The translations under genes were made by a program, and so were the position numbers. Source: a virus. From it: 24,422 bases of DNA. Location: positions 1 to 24,422 of the IMG/VR virus record IMGVR_UViG_3300028045_001253; one strand, given 5' to 3'. This document shows positions 7,345 to 13,634 of the stretch, piece after piece; within the stretch, counting starts at the first letter, position 1; every line of letters begins with the position of its first letter. The notes under the pieces are model-generated. The model had not been told where the DNA came from and searched no databases. It was given only the letters and a program-made list of their open reading frames with translations.

Positions 7345-8164
7345 TTTTTATTATCTCGTCTACGGTATCATATACTGAATATTCAGGCAAGAACCCCAAA
7401 GAACGTAATTTAGCTGTATCCAATTCCATCTTATCTGTTTGAACATTCTTATGAAATGTGGGAGTTTTCTTAGTCTTTATCTTTCCTGTAGGCATTGTCA
7501 TGTAAGCATAGTAAACTAAATCTTGGACTTTATGAGATGTTCCAGAACCTATATTTACGATCTCACCAAGAGTAGAGTCTGAATCCATAGCTATCTTTAT
7601 GGCTCTAACTACATCCATCACATTCATGTAGTCTCTGTAAACACCAGTATCATATAGGGACACTTCTCTATCATTACACATTTCTGTAATCATATAATGG
7701 AGAGCGTTTTTCTTTGCCCCTGCTCCATTATCTTCACCACCAATAACATTACATAGGCGTAAGATACGATATTTCATTCCAAAAGTATTACAATAGCTTT
7801 CTAATAACATCTCAGCAGCGTACTTCGTAATGGAATAAAATCCTTTTGGATGACAGGAAGCATCTTCTTTTACAGGGAGATCTTCTTGCGCTCCATATAC
7901 GAACCATGACGACAAAAAGGTTATTTCTGAATCTGTTCCAAATACCTTTCTCATGTTCTCTAAGAAAGTGATAAAAGTAGTAAGATTTGTATCTATATCA
8001 AGATGAGGAGCTTCATGCACATTGTAATTATCCGTAGTGCTAATTGTGTATAAGACTTTATTGGAAACAGGCATATAATCAAACTTATAATTCACTAATA
8101 CGTCCGCACCAAATTGCCTTACAAACTCCGTACCAATGTAACCCTTTCCAAATAAATTTATCAT
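7334..8164 (-). CDS. NAD(P)-dependent extended SDR: sugar-nucleotide epimerase/reductase
   Basis: This 276-aa enzyme has the nucleotide-binding loop FGKGYIGTEF (G6-x-G8-x2-G11) directly at the N-terminus. The catalytic set is S85/S86 in FLSSWFVYG and Tyr110-x3-Lys114 in FYSITKYAAEML. LRLCNVIGG and YRDYMNVMDVVRAI follow, as in GalE-like and CDP-abequose/paratose-synthase-like enzymes. The C-terminus LGFLPEYSVYDTVDEII fits the substrate-binding end of this group. Its stop overlaps the RfbH-like gene by 11 bp, so I infer that it may act on a neighbouring 4-keto-deoxysugar intermediate, for instance as the C-4 reductase. A 4-epimerase or 4,6-dehydratase cannot be excluded. Start ATGA overlaps the preceding stop. 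Confidence 0.82.
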   Translation of the reverse strand: MINLFGKGYIGTEFVRQFGADVLVNYKFDYMPVSNKVLYTISTTDNYNVHEAPHLDIDTNLTTFITFLENMRKVFGTDSEITFLSSWFVYGAQEDLPVKEDASCHPKGFYSITKYAAEMLLESYCNTFGMKYRILRLCNVIGGEDNGAGAKKNALHYMITEMCNDREVSLYDTGVYRDYMNVMDVVRAIKIAMDSDSTLGEIVNIGSGTSHKVQDLVYYAYMTMPTGKIKTKKTPTFHKNVQTDKMELDTAKLRSLGFLPEYSVYDTVDEIIKNAV

Positions 8165-8532
8165 CTGTTTACAGGATTATGCTCGTTAGTATCTATTTGA
8201 GCTTTACATGCTAACAATGCACCTTGAGAACTTCCATGATTTTTATAGGCATCGTAATTTATTACTACCGCAGGAGAACCACATGTACAGAATAATACCC
8301 ACCCCAATTTTCTAGCATCTCTATATACAAAATGGTTATCGTATGGAGTACATTTCACCTTCTGACCCATTGTAGGAATGATGATGTACTCCTGCCTGGT
8401 GAATTCTTTACCATCAGAAGTAACTTTATTCAAATCTCCCCTATGATGAATAATGTTAGGGGCTTTTGCTTCCTTTATAGCCTTCTCTACAAGAGATAGG
8501 TTGTTAGGAATACTACCATTATTTTTACTCAT
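8161..8532 (-). CDS. Unknown 123-aa protein with Cys cluster
   Basis: I do not recognise this protein. It is 123 aa with no membrane segment. The N-terminal part is polar (SLVEKAIKEAKAPNIIHH). The middle holds a strand-rich segment (RQEYIIIPTMGQKVKC). The C-terminal part contains WVLFCTCGSPAVVINY and LLACKAQ, giving three cysteines in the second half plus C62, which could bind a metal. Similar short proteins with a CTCGS motif occur in phages and may be zinc-binding, but that is only an impression. It overlaps the upstream CgeB-like gene by 4 bp (ATGA) and the downstream SDR gene by 4 bp, so it is firmly embedded in the sugar operon and co-translated with it. Confidence 0.72.
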   Translation of the reverse strand: MSKNNGSIPNNLSLVEKAIKEAKAPNIIHHRGDLNKVTSDGKEFTRQEYIIIPTMGQKVKCTPYDNHFVYRDARKLGWVLFCTCGSPAVVINYDAYKNHGSSQGALLACKAQIDTNEHNPVNR

Positions 8533-9458
8533 TCTAATCCAAACTCCTCTAACACTTTGCCAACAAGTGCATCATAGGTGAAATCTTCCATGTTAACTTT
8601 ATTATACGCAGCAAGAGCAATTTCTTCTGCTTCATGTGGACTATTCAATGCCCACTGTACTCTAAGCACAGCTTCTTCCAAATCGTCAAATCCTAGATAG
8701 TGATGACCTTCCTCGAACCCAAATCTATCCAAATCTTCGCATCTATCTATAATTGGACATAACTTCATTGCCATTAGTTCAAATACACGAGCGTTCAAAT
8801 CACCTAAAGATGACCAGTTTAGTCCTAGTCTAGCTCGGTTATTCAATTCTCTATACTCATCAAAGATTGGCCCATTCTCAAATAGAACAGAAATCCCTAA
8901 AGATCGTAATCTATCTATCCATTCAATTCTCTGCGGATAGGGCATACCGATAAGTACTGCATCAGCATCTTTCTCAATCTCTGTCATAGGATAGTGGACA
9001 TCAGGGTCAAATGCGTAATGTAAAAGTACATCGTCCCCTTGAGCATACTTCGGGTGCATATTATAGGACACGTCAGAAACGCTTCTTGCATGAGAATAAT
9101 CTAAACAGTGGCTATCTGTAAAAATAGAAACAACTTTTCCATCGGATGGCTTACTTACCCAATTTACACCTGCGTCAACAGCAATCACAATATCAGGAAT
9201 CCATCCATCTAATTGCGCCTTTACTATTTCATAAGGAATTCTTCCAATATTGGGCTTAAAGGGCAGGGGATAAGTAGGAGGATTTGCATATTTCTCAGGC
9301 AAGTTCATCCCTCCCATCCAAGGAATAAATGAACCAGTGTAAGGCCCTGTAGTTCTCAAATCTACATCAGGATTGCGATTGAAAGCATTTTCCCAATAAT
9401 TTTTCATTGCTAAAGGATAATGAATTGAAAGAAGTAAAACTTTTATTTTTTTCATCAT
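8529..9458 (-). CDS. CgeB-like glycosyltransferase (Glyco_trans_1_2 type)
   Basis: A roughly 309-aa GT-B-like protein. The N-terminus KIKVLLLSIHYPLAMKNYWENAF starts the first Rossmann half. WIPDIVIAVDAGVNW and VVSIFTDSHCLDYSH resemble the acceptor half of CgeB-like proteins. The donor half shows LGLNWSSLGDLNARVFELMA and GFDDLEEAVLRVQWAL, the typical C-terminal Glyco_trans_1_2 pattern with Arg and Glu in the nucleotide site. I place the start at ATG 9456-9458, giving a 4-bp ATGA overlap with the HNH gene. A TTG at 9473 and the adjacent ATG at 9455 are alternatives. It is soluble. CgeB-like proteins are common in phage and spore or surface glycosylation loci. Target unknown. Confidence 0.8.
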   Translation of the reverse strand: MMKKIKVLLLSIHYPLAMKNYWENAFNRNPDVDLRTTGPYTGSFIPWMGGMNLPEKYANPPTYPLPFKPNIGRIPYEIVKAQLDGWIPDIVIAVDAGVNWVSKPSDGKVVSIFTDSHCLDYSHARSVSDVSYNMHPKYAQGDDVLLHYAFDPDVHYPMTEIEKDADAVLIGMPYPQRIEWIDRLRSLGISVLFENGPIFDEYRELNNRARLGLNWSSLGDLNARVFELMAMKLCPIIDRCEDLDRFGFEEGHHYLGFDDLEEAVLRVQWALNSPHEAEEIALAAYNKVNMEDFTYDALVGKVLEEFGLE

Positions 9459-9934
9459 TCCACCCATCCCCAATGTCTACCATTTAGAATATGATTTATA
9501 CAACTTTCAGAAACTAAAAACTCTTTAGCTAAACCTTTGTAGGTTACTCCTTTACGCCTAAGAGCCTTTATTTCTCTTACCTTATCTTCATTCAAAATTG
9601 CCTTATTATTCAGTATACCTTTATGACTTCTCTGTCTTCCTTTCTTAAACATGTCTTTTATATTATCCGCCTGTGTCCCAACAAAAAGATGATTTGGATT
9701 TACACAGGAAGGGTTGTCACAATGATGACAAACTACTTCATTATCACTAAGTTCACGCTTAGAATACAGCATCCATGATATTCTATGAGCCATATCCTGC
9801 GTATTTTCATAATAGAAAAGACCATATCCATCATGATTAAGACTAGAACCAACCCACTCCCAACATTCATCTGAATTCTTTTCTATATACTTACTATGAA
9901 ATCTACTTAGTTGTAATTTATTTAGAGTATACAT
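9455..9934 (-). CDS. HNH homing endonuclease (HNH_3 type) with C-terminal HTH
   Basis: This 159-aa free-standing nuclease has the HNH_3 core typical of phage homing enzymes: AHRISWMLY (49-57), the zinc knuckle VCHHCDNPSCVNPNHLFVG (68-86; C69, C72, C77 and H82) and TQADNIKDMFKKGR. A short C-terminal helix-turn-helix (GLAKEFLVSESCINHILNG) probably contacts the target. I choose ATG 9932-9934, which has GGAG 7 nt upstream, rather than a TTG five codons earlier. It overlaps the end of the GT2 gene by 17 bp and the start of the CgeB-like gene by 4 bp. It therefore interrupts the sugar operon without disrupting either neighbour, and borrows their transcription. Confidence 0.9.
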   Translation of the reverse strand: MYTLNKLQLSRFHSKYIEKNSDECWEWVGSSLNHDGYGLFYYENTQDMAHRISWMLYSKRELSDNEVVCHHCDNPSCVNPNHLFVGTQADNIKDMFKKGRQRSHKGILNNKAILNEDKVREIKALRRKGVTYKGLAKEFLVSESCINHILNGRHWGWVE

Positions 9935-10592
9935 CCCATTTCTCCGCAAACTTCTCTATGTTTCTTCGAGTTATTTTTTCTCTCTCTTCTCCGTATCCTA
10001 AAGTTTTACCCCCAAGATGAAGCACAGTATCCCTCGGCAATTCCCATAACTCATACCCTTTAGACAATGCAGTAGTGGACAAATCCATATCCTCCGCATC
10101 ATTCGGAACATATCTAGGATCAAAATATCCTAATTCTTTCCATCCTTCATTAGTGGTTGCCAGAACAAACCCTTCTGCATAAGGAAATATTTTTTCGCCA
10201 AACTTGTTCCATCCAGTAGTTTCTCTATACACTTTACCGCTAATTAGGGTTTTTGGATATTCAGCCAACCTATCTTCTATCTGTTCAAAGAAACCTTTAT
10301 AAACCCTAACATCAGTAGTTATAAGAATAACAATATCTCCAGACGCTACTTTCAGTCCCTTATTAGCAGTATAAAGAAATCCTAAGTTACTTTCGTTGCT
10401 GATGACAGAAAGGGGGAGCATCTTTTGTCCCTGCCACCAAGAAAGACCATCTACGAACCCATCTTCTGTGCTTTTATCATTTACAACAATCACTTCAAAT
10501 TCATTAGTACCTTTAGTGCTATGAATATCATAAAGCAATTGGTGCAGTAAAGCCCAATTATTATAGGCAGGAATTACTACAGAAGTTTTCAT
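9918..10592 (-). CDS. Family 2 glycosyltransferase (GT-A fold)
   Basis: A 224-aa soluble transferase. The GT2 opening KTSVVIPAYNNWALLHQLL is at residues 2-20. IVVNDKSTEDG (35-45) carries the nucleotide-binding aspartate. A TTDVRV segment (92-97) sits where the DxD motif normally lies. YVPNDAEDMDLS (161-172) is the acidic catalytic/acceptor region. It is shorter than most GT2 enzymes and has no C-terminal membrane helices, so it is unlike dolichol- or undecaprenyl-phosphate transferases. That suits a cytoplasmic acceptor. GGAG 5 nt upstream supports the start. It overlaps the RmlD-like gene by 4 bp, as second gene of the cassette. Confidence 0.87.
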   Translation of the reverse strand: MKTSVVIPAYNNWALLHQLLYDIHSTKGTNEFEVIVVNDKSTEDGFVDGLSWWQGQKMLPLSVISNESNLGFLYTANKGLKVASGDIVILITTDVRVYKGFFEQIEDRLAEYPKTLISGKVYRETTGWNKFGEKIFPYAEGFVLATTNEGWKELGYFDPRYVPNDAEDMDLSTTALSKGYELWELPRDTVLHLGGKTLGYGEEREKITRRNIEKFAEKWDVYSK

Positions 10593-11428
10593 AAAAGCTC
10601 CAATCCATCTCTGTATGAATACTGAGGTAATCCTAACTTGGCAGAAAGAGATACATCTAAACCTGCTTTATGTGGTCTAGGAGCAAACTCTTTCTTGTCT
10701 TTTTTGTGGGTACGAATATCAGTTCTCATACCATTCATTTCGAGCCAAGATTTTACAAAGTGACTCCAAGATAAAGTCTCACTTCCAGAAATGTGAAGCG
10801 TCTTAGGCATTTCATCTACTCTGCTCAGATACTTATCTAAACTTATTATGAAATGATTTAGGTGCATAAATGAACGATACATGAATGTGGGGAATGTTTC
10901 ATCTCTAGTAGGATTAAAATGAGTAGAAATCTTGTAGTCTCTCTCACTAGAAAACAAATAACTTGTACGAACAATCTTCATGTTGTCATACTCATTAGCC
11001 ATATACTCCCCCTGCAATTTGCTTCTGCCATACTGGTTTACGGGAACTGTACGGTTGTAGTCTTCTGAATATGGGCCTTTCTTTATCCATCTTTTCAATG
11101 AAAAATCAAAGTAATTTTTTCCGCTAAAGACATGATCTGTAGATAAGATTACCGATGGAATGTCTAGTTTCCTAGTCACTTCCCCTAAATTGAACACCCC
11201 CATAACATTTACATTAAACATCTCTTTGAAATTATCATCATTTTCGCACCATTCAGGAGATGACTTAGAAGCAAGAGAGACGACCACATCACACTTACAT
11301 GATGTAATCGCCTTCTCTACACTTCTTTCACTTCGGATGTCACAGTCTAAAGGAACATATCCTTCTTGTTTCAATAGCTCTGTGCCAACTCGACCTTTAT
11401 AGCCGATAACGCCTATTTTCTTTTTCAT
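10589..11428 (-). CDS. RmlD-like sugar-nucleotide reductase (SDR)
   Basis: A 279-aa SDR resembling dTDP-4-dehydrorhamnose reductase. The NAD(P) loop is GVIGYKGRVGTELL (G9-x2-G12-x2-G15). VVVSLASKSSPEW precedes NVNVMGVFNL, then VILSTDHVFSG (93-103). The catalytic Y133-x3-K137 lies in VNQYGRSKLQGE. The C-terminal PRPHKAGLDVSLSAKLGL fits the RmlD-type sugar-binding end (usually RPxxxxLD). In the rhamnose pathway the enzyme reduces a 4-keto sugar. Here RmlA, RmlB and RmlC are not visible, so the substrate may come from the host. It is the first gene of the cassette, 21 bp after the holin-like gene in gene order, with a GAGAAG box before its ATG. Family call is solid, substrate uncertain. Confidence 0.83.
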   Translation of the reverse strand: MKKKIGVIGYKGRVGTELLKQEGYVPLDCDIRSERSVEKAITSCKCDVVVSLASKSSPEWCENDDNFKEMFNVNVMGVFNLGEVTRKLDIPSVILSTDHVFSGKNYFDFSLKRWIKKGPYSEDYNRTVPVNQYGRSKLQGEYMANEYDNMKIVRTSYLFSSERDYKISTHFNPTRDETFPTFMYRSFMHLNHFIISLDKYLSRVDEMPKTLHISGSETLSWSHFVKSWLEMNGMRTDIRTHKKDKKEFAPRPHKAGLDVSLSAKLGLPQYSYRDGLELL

Positions 11429-11449
11429 TTATCTTCTCTTTGTTGTAAG

Positions 11450-11791
11450 TTATCCCTTTGCTGGAGTAAGTTTCTCCATAATACTTTTCAGAAGGGTTGT
11501 ATAGACTAAGGTAGCAAATGTAAAGGCTGGTGCAATTGAAGTTAATAGCGCACCAATCCATGCAAATCCTGCTCCAATAACATCTACTGGACTACCCAAG
11601 AACGAAATTTCAGGCAATACGGGAAGCTGAAAAATCAAAGCCAATACTAAGGATACTCCATACACTAACCACTGTAGTATAACTGTGGGAACGTCTTTAC
11701 CAGATTTGATCTGGTAAGTCTTTATTCCCCAAACAATAATCGAAGCTGCAAGCCCGATTACAAACAACATCACTTCACTAATTTCCATCAT
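11450..11791 (-). CDS. Holin-like small membrane protein
   Basis: This 113-aa protein has three hydrophobic segments: about 6-22 (VMLFVIGLAASIIVWGI), 37-57 (TVILQWLVYGVSLVLALIF) and 70-100 (DVIGAGFAWIGALLTSIA and onward). The C-terminus is short and charged (KSIMEKLTPAKG). Size and topology fit a holin, which would permeabilise the membrane so that a lysin reaches peptidoglycan. A GH25 lysin is encoded in the same window but 8 kb upstream, so they are not adjacent. There is no sequence signature that proves holin function, and another small phage membrane protein is possible. The start overlaps the stop of the preceding gene by 4 bp. Confidence 0.55.
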   Translation of the reverse strand: MMEISEVMLFVIGLAASIIVWGIKTYQIKSGKDVPTVILQWLVYGVSLVLALIFQLPVLPEISFLGSPVDVIGAGFAWIGALLTSIAPAFTFATLVYTTLLKSIMEKLTPAKG

Positions 11792-12030
11792 CTTTCTCCA
11801 GTTTCATACAATTTTACATTCACTGCACTAGCTACAAAAAATCTCTTTTTGCGCTTAACACAACACGCTCGTGTATCAATATTTAGTATCTTAGATAAAT
11901 CACCTTCCTTCACCCATCCCAAAGAAATATTATTACTCGGAGTCCAACTATAGAGAGTATCACCTACCTTTACATGCCACCCATTTGCTGTGTAATGCTG
12001 CGTGGCTACATAACCATCTCTAATTACCAT
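11788..12030 (-). CDS. Unknown 80-aa protein, possibly from a leaderless transcript
   Basis: I do not recognise this protein. From ATG 12028-12030 it reads MVIRDGYVATQHYTANGWHV, then VGDTLYSWTPSNNISLGWVK, and ends with a basic patch (CCVKRKKRFF). It is probably a small beta-rich soluble protein, perhaps SH3-like, with no membrane segment. A TTG six codons upstream is an alternative start. No ribosome binding site precedes either start. A TATACT -10 box lies exactly 6 nt before the ATG, so transcription would begin at or next to the A of the ATG. It overlaps the holin-like gene by 4 bp. Confidence 0.6.
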   Translation of the reverse strand: MVIRDGYVATQHYTANGWHVKVGDTLYSWTPSNNISLGWVKEGDLSKILNIDTRACCVKRKKRFFVASAVNVKLYETGER

Positions 12031-12036
12031 AAAGAT

Positions 12037-12065
12037 AGTATACCACAAAAATTATCTTATTTATA
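12037..12065 (-). promoter_or_regulatory. Extended -10 promoter candidate just before ATG 12030
   Basis: Minus strand TGGTATACT (12045-12037) gives an extended -10 (TG-n-TATACT). The -35 position 17 nt upstream is poor (TATAAA, 3 of 6), as is common with extended -10 promoters. The hexamer ends 6 nt before the ATG, which implies a leaderless mRNA. A weak 6-bp hairpin followed by a T run (12068-12047) lies over the same stretch and may end the preceding transcript. TGGTATACT also occurs at 14636-14628. Confidence 0.45.
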
Positions 12066-12070
12066 AGAAT

Positions 12071-12319
12071 TTAGTAAGAATGTATAACAGACTTCATTCG
12101 CTGTATAGATTCTTTAAATGCCGCCGCATTTATCATAAGAGTTCCTGTAACGTACTCAGAAACTACTTTTTCAAAATCAACTCTTCCATTGTCTCTAAAA
12201 TAAAATACCTGATGTCTAGGGTCTGACTTATCTGCATGACTATAAAATCCACCTAGAGCTATCAAAGCAGAAGCCAGGTAAATATCTTTGGTTTCAAAAT
12301 CTTCTCTTTTATCTTTCAT
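12071..12319 (-). CDS. DUF5659-like small phage protein
   Basis: This 82-aa protein of unknown function resembles the DUF5659 family of short phage proteins. The opening FETKDIYLASALIALGGFY is very characteristic. QVFYFRDNGRVDFEKVV and YVTGTLMINAAAFKESIQRM follow. The predicted fold is alpha/beta with a central strand pair. It is often seen among small accessory genes near phage replication or early regions, with no known activity. AAGGA sits 7 nt before the ATG. It follows the strong terminator at 12341-12377 and ends just before the promoter-like element at 12037-12065, so it may rely on read-through or a promoter I could not identify. Confidence 0.6.
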   Translation of the reverse strand: MKDKREDFETKDIYLASALIALGGFYSHADKSDPRHQVFYFRDNGRVDFEKVVSEYVTGTLMINAAAFKESIQRMKSVIHSY

Positions 12320-12340
12320 ATAAATTCCTTATTAAAATGA

Positions 12341-12377
12341 AAACACCTTACTAATATAATAATTTAGTAAGGTGTTT
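12341..12377 (-). terminator. Rho-independent terminator after the 95-aa gene
   Basis: A perfect 14-bp inverted repeat (AAACACCTTACTAA at 12377-12364, read on the minus strand as the 5' arm; its complement at 12354-12341) has a 9-nt loop and is followed by TCATTTTAAT. The stem is AT-rich but long. The T-rich tract is only on the minus-strand side, so it ends the transcript of the 12402-13576 small-gene group. Confidence 0.75.
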
Positions 12378-12401
12378 ATATCAAGCATATGAATTTATAT
12401 T

Positions 12402-12689
12402 CTAATCAAACATCCCTACAGTTTCACTAAAATCCATAGTCTGAGATAAGCAGAGATTAGGCTTTTTATATAATGGTCTAGGTCTCAAACCATGAGAAAT
12501 ATCTTGTGTAAACGTAGGGTTTACACCAAATAATTTACATTTCCTAGTTGTTCTATTGAAATAATCGCATGGTGTAACATAATCAGTTTCATCTCGTTCT
12601 TCACATAATCTGCCAGAAGGAACAAACTTCTTAGAGTAGTCTACATCTTTTCTACCTAACCTTCGTTCATGTGTGATATTCAATTCCAT
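12402..12689 (-). CDS. Unknown 95-aa protein with four cysteines
   Basis: I do not recognise this protein. It is hydrophilic and starts MELNITHERRLGRKDVDYSK. Four cysteines lie at about residues 29, 41, 51 and 80 in the contexts RLCEERDE, TPCDYFN, KCKLFG and NLCLSQ. This could hold one zinc ion or an Fe-S cluster, but the spacing matches no family I know. GGAG spaced 5 nt before the ATG overlaps the stop of the 52-aa membrane peptide gene (TAAGGAG), so translation is probably coupled. It is the last gene before the terminator at 12341-12377. Confidence 0.65.
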   Translation of the reverse strand: MELNITHERRLGRKDVDYSKKFVPSGRLCEERDETDYVTPCDYFNRTTRKCKLFGVNPTFTQDISHGLRPRPLYKKPNLCLSQTMDFSETVGMFD

Positions 12690-12698
12690 ATTTTCTCC

Positions 12699-12857
12699 TT
12701 ATCCAATTAATATAGGTAATACGATCTCAGGAACTTCCTGGCTTACTTGTGACGTAATAAAAATATACATGACTGTAACTATTAGTATTCCACAGAAAAC
12801 ACCAGAGATGAAGACTGTGAAATAGCGGAGGAATTTGGTTATTAGCTTTGTATTCAT
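12699..12857 (-). CDS. 52-aa single-span membrane peptide
   Basis: A small gene easy to overlook. ATG 12855-12857 opens 52 codons reading MNTKLITKFLRYFTVF, a hydrophobic helix at about residues 12-36 (IFITSQ ends it), and a short tail ending VLPILIG. The basic N-terminus and hydrophobic middle predict one membrane span with N-terminus inside. An in-frame stop lies three codons before the ATG, so the start is fixed. GGAG lies 12 nt upstream, a rather long spacing. Its TAA stop is merged with the ribosome binding site of the next gene, a strong sign of real coupling. A 67-codon frame starting with TTG over the same DNA is less convincing. Function unknown: possible lysis, superinfection-exclusion or host-membrane peptide. 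Confidence 0.65.
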   Translation of the reverse strand: MNTKLITKFLRYFTVFISGVFCGILIVTVMYIFITSQVSQEVPEIVLPILIG

Positions 12858-12915
12858 ACTTATCTAAGTCTCCAAGTAAGTGTAGGTACAAAATATATCC
12901 TATAATTACACTTTT

Positions 12916-12937
12916 ATCCTTATTTGACAATAAGGAT
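12916..12937. repeat. Short perfect hairpin in the spacer before the 52-aa gene
   Basis: A 9-bp inverted repeat (ATCCTTATT and AATAAGGAT) has the 4-nt centre TGAC. No U tract follows it on the minus strand, so it is not a standard terminator. It lies between the stop of the zinc protein gene at 12949 and the 52-aa gene, and could be an operator or an mRNA end-protecting hairpin. Confidence 0.5.
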
Positions 12938-12948
12938 TACCGTTATTA

Positions 12949-13248
12949 TCACTTTATCGGAAGTTTGACGGTAATAACTCCTGATCCTTCACAAGTAACG
13001 CAATCACAACCACCAAACGGGTCAGGTGATCCTAAAATATCTTTACCGCTACCGCCACAATCGTCACACTCTTCATATACATCTTCGCACCAACGACAAG
13101 CGTATTTTTCAAACCTACGCATTTGGTCATCACAATTCAAGCATGTTGCATCATCTATACTTACACTATTCTCGCAAAAATAACATACAACATTCATCGC
13201 TATTCGATCTGGAGGCATCCTAGTATCTTCTATATCTCTATCATTCAT
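12949..13248 (-). CDS. Zinc-binding protein with DnaJ-type cysteine motifs
   Basis: This 99-aa protein has 11 cysteines in paired knuckles: C22-x2-C25, C36-x2-C39, C51-x2-C54, C61-x2-C64 (CDDCGGSG) and C83-x2-C86 (CVTCEGSG). The last two are the CxxCxGxG repeats that build the zinc-binding domain of DnaJ-type chaperones. There is no J domain, so it is not a full co-chaperone. Such stand-alone zinc modules may bind unfolded protein, nucleic acid or a partner, and small ones occur in phages. The first four knuckles resemble a rubredoxin/zinc-ribbon pair. AAAGGAG before the ATG supports the start. It is second in the small accessory group after the gene at 13301-13576. Confidence 0.75.
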   Translation of the reverse strand: MNDRDIEDTRMPPDRIAMNVVCYFCENSVSIDDATCLNCDDQMRRFEKYACRWCEDVYEECDDCGGSGKDILGSPDPFGGCDCVTCEGSGVITVKLPIK

Positions 13249-13300
13249 AATCTTCTCCTTTCCTGCATTTTACACCATTTATTCTTTATTAAGGTTAAAA

Positions 13301-13576
13301 TTAGATTGGGGATTTTTCACCTATTGCACCTTTTAGCCTTATAAGAGTTTCAGGATGAGCCATTACAATATCTCCCATCTTATAAAAAGAGCTATCTGGT
13401 TTGTATTTCTTAGTAATCACCAACTCTTTCTTACAAAAAGGAGACCACTTTCTACCATACAATTTAGTAAAAAGCCTTTCTTTTATGCTCCTATTTACAT
13501 ATTTTGCAGTATATCCATCTGGCACTACTAAATTGCCATCTGATACGAGTTTGAAACCTGCTACATGATTCATCAT
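13301..13576 (-). CDS. Unknown 91-aa basic protein
   Basis: I do not recognise this protein. It reads MMNHVAGFKLVSDGNLVVPD, then a basic middle (NRSIKERLFTKLYGRKW and KKELVITKKYKPDSS), and ends MAHPETLIRLKGAIGEKSPI. It is lysine-rich, soluble and probably alpha/beta, so it could bind nucleic acid, but no motif confirms this. AAAGGAG sits about 7 nt before a double ATG; either could start. It is the first of the accessory group downstream of the GIY-YIG gene at 13635. The 58-bp spacer between them has no terminator that I can see. Confidence 0.6.
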   Translation of the reverse strand: MMNHVAGFKLVSDGNLVVPDGYTAKYVNRSIKERLFTKLYGRKWSPFCKKELVITKKYKPDSSFYKMGDIVMAHPETLIRLKGAIGEKSPI

Positions 13577-13634
13577 AATTTTCTCCTTTTCATATATCTT
13601 ATCAGAAAATACCTAGGTGCAGATTAGAATTAGA

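Noticed and set aside
12727-12930. A 67-codon minus frame starting with TTG
   Set aside because: It overlaps the 52-aa membrane peptide frame, starts at TTG without a ribosome site and has no credible composition.
12902-12930. Promoter with TTGTCA in the hairpin at 12916-12937
   Set aside because: The -35 match is good, but no acceptable -10 lies 16-18 nt downstream.
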